Source: Siphonodentalium dalli (Eukaryota; Mollusca; Scaphopoda; Gadilida; Siphonodentaliidae). Taken from it: DNA of 64,000 nt. The position numbers and the translations under genes are program-made. Shown piece after piece: positions 61,659 to 64,000 of the stretch. Position 1 is the stretch's first letter, and every line of letters starts with the position of its first letter. The notes under the pieces are model-generated. The model had not been told where the DNA came from, did not search any database, and saw nothing but the letters and a program-made list of their open reading frames with translations. Location: positions 43,097,797 through 43,161,796 of the forward strand of contig CP136061.1 of the NCBI GenBank assembly GCA_032622095.1, given 5' to 3'.

Positions 61659-62139
61659 GCGTGACGCTGTAATTTATAACATACCTTGCTCGGCGTATAT
61701 ACCCGATCTTCCTCTGTACACGAATATAATCAACTAGCATTACAACTATAACTGTGGTGTAAAATGGGTGCGAATATATAATTAAATTTAGACGTTACCA
61801 CACCTTGTACAAGTTCGTTGAACCTGCTATATTCGCCAATTTCGGTGCACATAATGTACTTTATACGATGTATGTTCGCGCGCATTATTTTTCGCTTCGG
61901 GTGAGAATTCAAAATGACAAATATATATATTATTTATTCTACTCAATTTGACACGATGTATATTAAGTGCATTTTTGTGATGACTGTGGTCTCCAACTAG
62001 CAAACATCAAGCTCGTACATATCATGTTGGGAGTTATTGCCAGCGACTGCGTATACGTTACATCACGTATCACACTTCTGTTGACGGTACTTATAGCTTC
62101 TCAAGTTTCAATCAATCGCTAATACGATGTATCATACGT

Positions 62140-62195
62140 CTGGTCCAGCTAATTTGCTATGTTGCTGCTGAGTCCTGCTGGATTGCTATGGTGCA
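62140..62195 (+). mobile_element. Relic arm of the 56 kb MITE
   Basis: TGGTCCAGCTAATTTGCTAT and GAGTCCTGCTGGATTGCTAT resemble the repeated CCTGCTAATNTGCTATGATG arm of the 55987-56499 element. No second arm is visible nearby. Confidence 0.45.
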
Positions 62196-62439
62196 GATAT
62201 AGAGCAAAGCGATGCCCTTAAGACAAAGTACTCTTATTTTATTACATGGCGGTCTGCGCTCCAAAATACACGTAATATTATTAGCTTTTGAATATTTCCC
62301 GGTACCGAAATATGTTGATAAATACTTGAACTACCTTTCTGCGATCATTATATGTCCCAGAAAGACGCATTGAAGTAATAAAAATTAACATTTGAACATG
62401 GTATTTGGGTCCCAAATAAACAACAGCCATGCATGTGCA

Positions 62440-62730
62440 CGGCATAAAACATAAAAGAGCGTTTGGTGTTAATCTGTTACTGATATGGTAGAAATAAAGA
62501 GCGTTTTTTTTCGACTTCTTTGCGAAAAATTAAAAACAGCTGGAAAATGGTTGTGACCATGGCAATTATTTGTCAAAGCATATAAAGCCGGTATAATAAT
62601 ATCTCGTGTATTTGTCAACCTATCTTTACCTCCGTCCAAATTACGTAGACAGAACTTGGAAGCTCGAATGAGCCGTGTCCGTTTAACGTTGTCATTTTCG
62701 CGTTGTTTGTCTGATTTCACTTGTCCGTCC
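62440..62730 (+). mobile_element. Dispersed repeat with paired AAAGAGCGTT, copy 2
   Basis: It contains AAAGAGCGTT at 62454-62463 and again at 62496-62505, exactly 42 bp apart as in MITE family A, with CTGATATGG 16 bp before the second motif in both. The flanks differ from family A. Further on it matches the 33.4 kb repeat (GCGAAAAATTAAAAACAGCT, GCTCGAATGAGCCGTGTCCG). Confidence 0.6.
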
Positions 62731-63191
62731 CTGTCGTTTCAAACACAAGCATGGGCGTAGCCAGTCTGAGTAAACTCATACCTAAATATTCATTACAACA
62801 TTGAATATAAGGTCTGACGGATAACATCGATATTTCATTTCCAAGTCCTCGGGATTCCGTAATCTGATTGATTGCGTAAATTATTTTCCGTCCAATGAAA
62901 CCGTATGGGTTAATAAACAAGTGTCAGTGGGCGGAGCTAGACTCCCATAATGTCACCTCTAAATATAGTAACAGAGCGGAATTTCTCCGATCGAAAGCGA
63001 TGCTTGCAAATACAACAGACAGAAACAATGGCTTCGAAATTATATATTCGGTACGATTCGGATTAATTTGAAGGATGTGCTAGACCTGATAGATAGGCCT
63101 GCGCATGGTACCAACTTGGCCTCCCATAAATATAAATAGAACTCACTCACGTCCGTGTATTTGATTTACTTTATTGTACCATGGTTTGTAT

Positions 63192-63780
63192 GGAAGGCCA
63201 TTTGTGTCAAAAATCAAAGTGCCAGTTTTCAAATTCTAAACTTCAATTTATATTTTTTAAGTGTCCCAACGCTAATTTTATAGACCAATTGGGCTTATTC
63301 GTTATATACACGGGTGTTATTTACTGATTCTAGAAGGCGAAATCTTCATTTCAGGAAGGCCATTTGTGTCAAAAATCAAAGTGCCAATTTTCAAATCCTA
63401 AACTTGTTTTTTAAGTGTCACAACGCTCAATTTATAAACCAATTTTATAAACCAATTGGACTTATTCTTATACACGGGTGCTATTTACTGATTCCAGAAG
63501 GCAAAATCTTCATTTCAGGAATGTCGTTTGTGCCAAAAATCAAAGTGCCAATTTTCAAATTCTAAACTTCATTTTATTTTTTTTAAGTGTCCCAATGCTC
63601 ATTTTATAAACCGATTGGGCTTATTCTTTAGTCTATAATACACGGGTGGTATTCACTTATTCTAAACTTCAATTTAGTTTTTTAAGTGTCCCAACGCTCA
63701 TTTTGTAAACTAACTGGGCTTATTCTTTATATAATGGTGCTATGATTTACTGATTCTAGAAGGAAAAATCTTCATTTCAG
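63192..63780 (+). repeat. Tandem repeat, about 160-165-bp unit, 3.5 copies
   Basis: GGAAGGCCATTTGTGTCAAA starts at 63192 and 63353, and GGAATGTCGTTTGTGCCAAA at 63518. Each is followed by CTAAACTTCA, TTTTTTAAGTGTCCCAACGC, ACCAATTGGGCTTATTC and GATTCTAGAAGGC. A fourth, shortened unit ends near 63780. Confidence 0.92.
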
Positions 63781-64000
63781 GTTCCAATTAGCTCACACAA
63801 ATGTAAGCTGATTTAAAATTAAAATGGTTATATCCATAACGCAAACGGGCTATTTCCCTAATTCTAGAATATATATTATATGTGTCTTGCATTATAGGCG
63901 AGTTAAAATTAGAATGATGAAATACGCGTAGTAGAAGTCATAACGCGAAAGGAGGTTACGTCAATCCATGTTCGTACCCAAACTTAAACTTTTTCAGAAT

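Overview
The window looks like intergenic and heterochromatin-like DNA from a marine invertebrate animal genome. It is AT-rich and almost gene-free. The one convincing gene has a canonical GT-AG intron. The rest is a dense mosaic of Crypton, LINE, Helitron-like and short inverted-repeat (MITE) elements plus tandem repeats. The LINE fragments have the C-terminal layout I associate with mollusc and other lophotrochozoan elements, so a lophotrochozoan is plausible, but the species cannot be fixed from sequence alone. No tRNA, rRNA, CRISPR or bacterial-type operon was seen.

Layout. 0.8-1.9 kb: a dead LINE. 3.0-3.3 kb: a palindrome built from two palindromes. 4-23 kb: dispersed MITEs (TTAA-flanked families A and B, paired repeat families D and E, foldback elements), a decayed minisatellite split by a MITE (14.9-16 kb), and a duplicated hAT-like end (16.8-17.1 kb). 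24.2-25.9 kb, minus strand: a two-exon gene for a Crypton-type (KIAA1958-like) tyrosine recombinase. Its reading frame is intact across the splice and its catalytic residues are present. 29.7-35.1 kb: two abutting Helitron-like ends, then a 2.93 kb insertion whose empty site is preserved in a paralogous copy of the target repeat. 35-46 kb: tandem duplications, a possible decayed gene at 38.2-38.6 kb, a GGTAGTT/AACTACC cluster, TTAA family C, and a nested A-in-B insertion at 45.9-46.8 kb. 46.9-56.0 kb: about 78 tandem copies of a 117-bp satellite with a palindromic core and higher-order duplications. 56-64 kb: terminal-inverted-repeat and foldback elements, a LINE interrupted by a mariner-like foldback element, a second LINE fragment, and a 160-bp tandem repeat.

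No set of genes here works together as a pathway. The interest lies in the recombinase gene, the satellite architecture, the TTAA-targeting MITE group with its paired AAAGAGCGTT motif at fixed 42-bp spacing, and the readable order of nested insertions. Most open frames of 60-170 codons in the window are chance frames through repeats and were left out.
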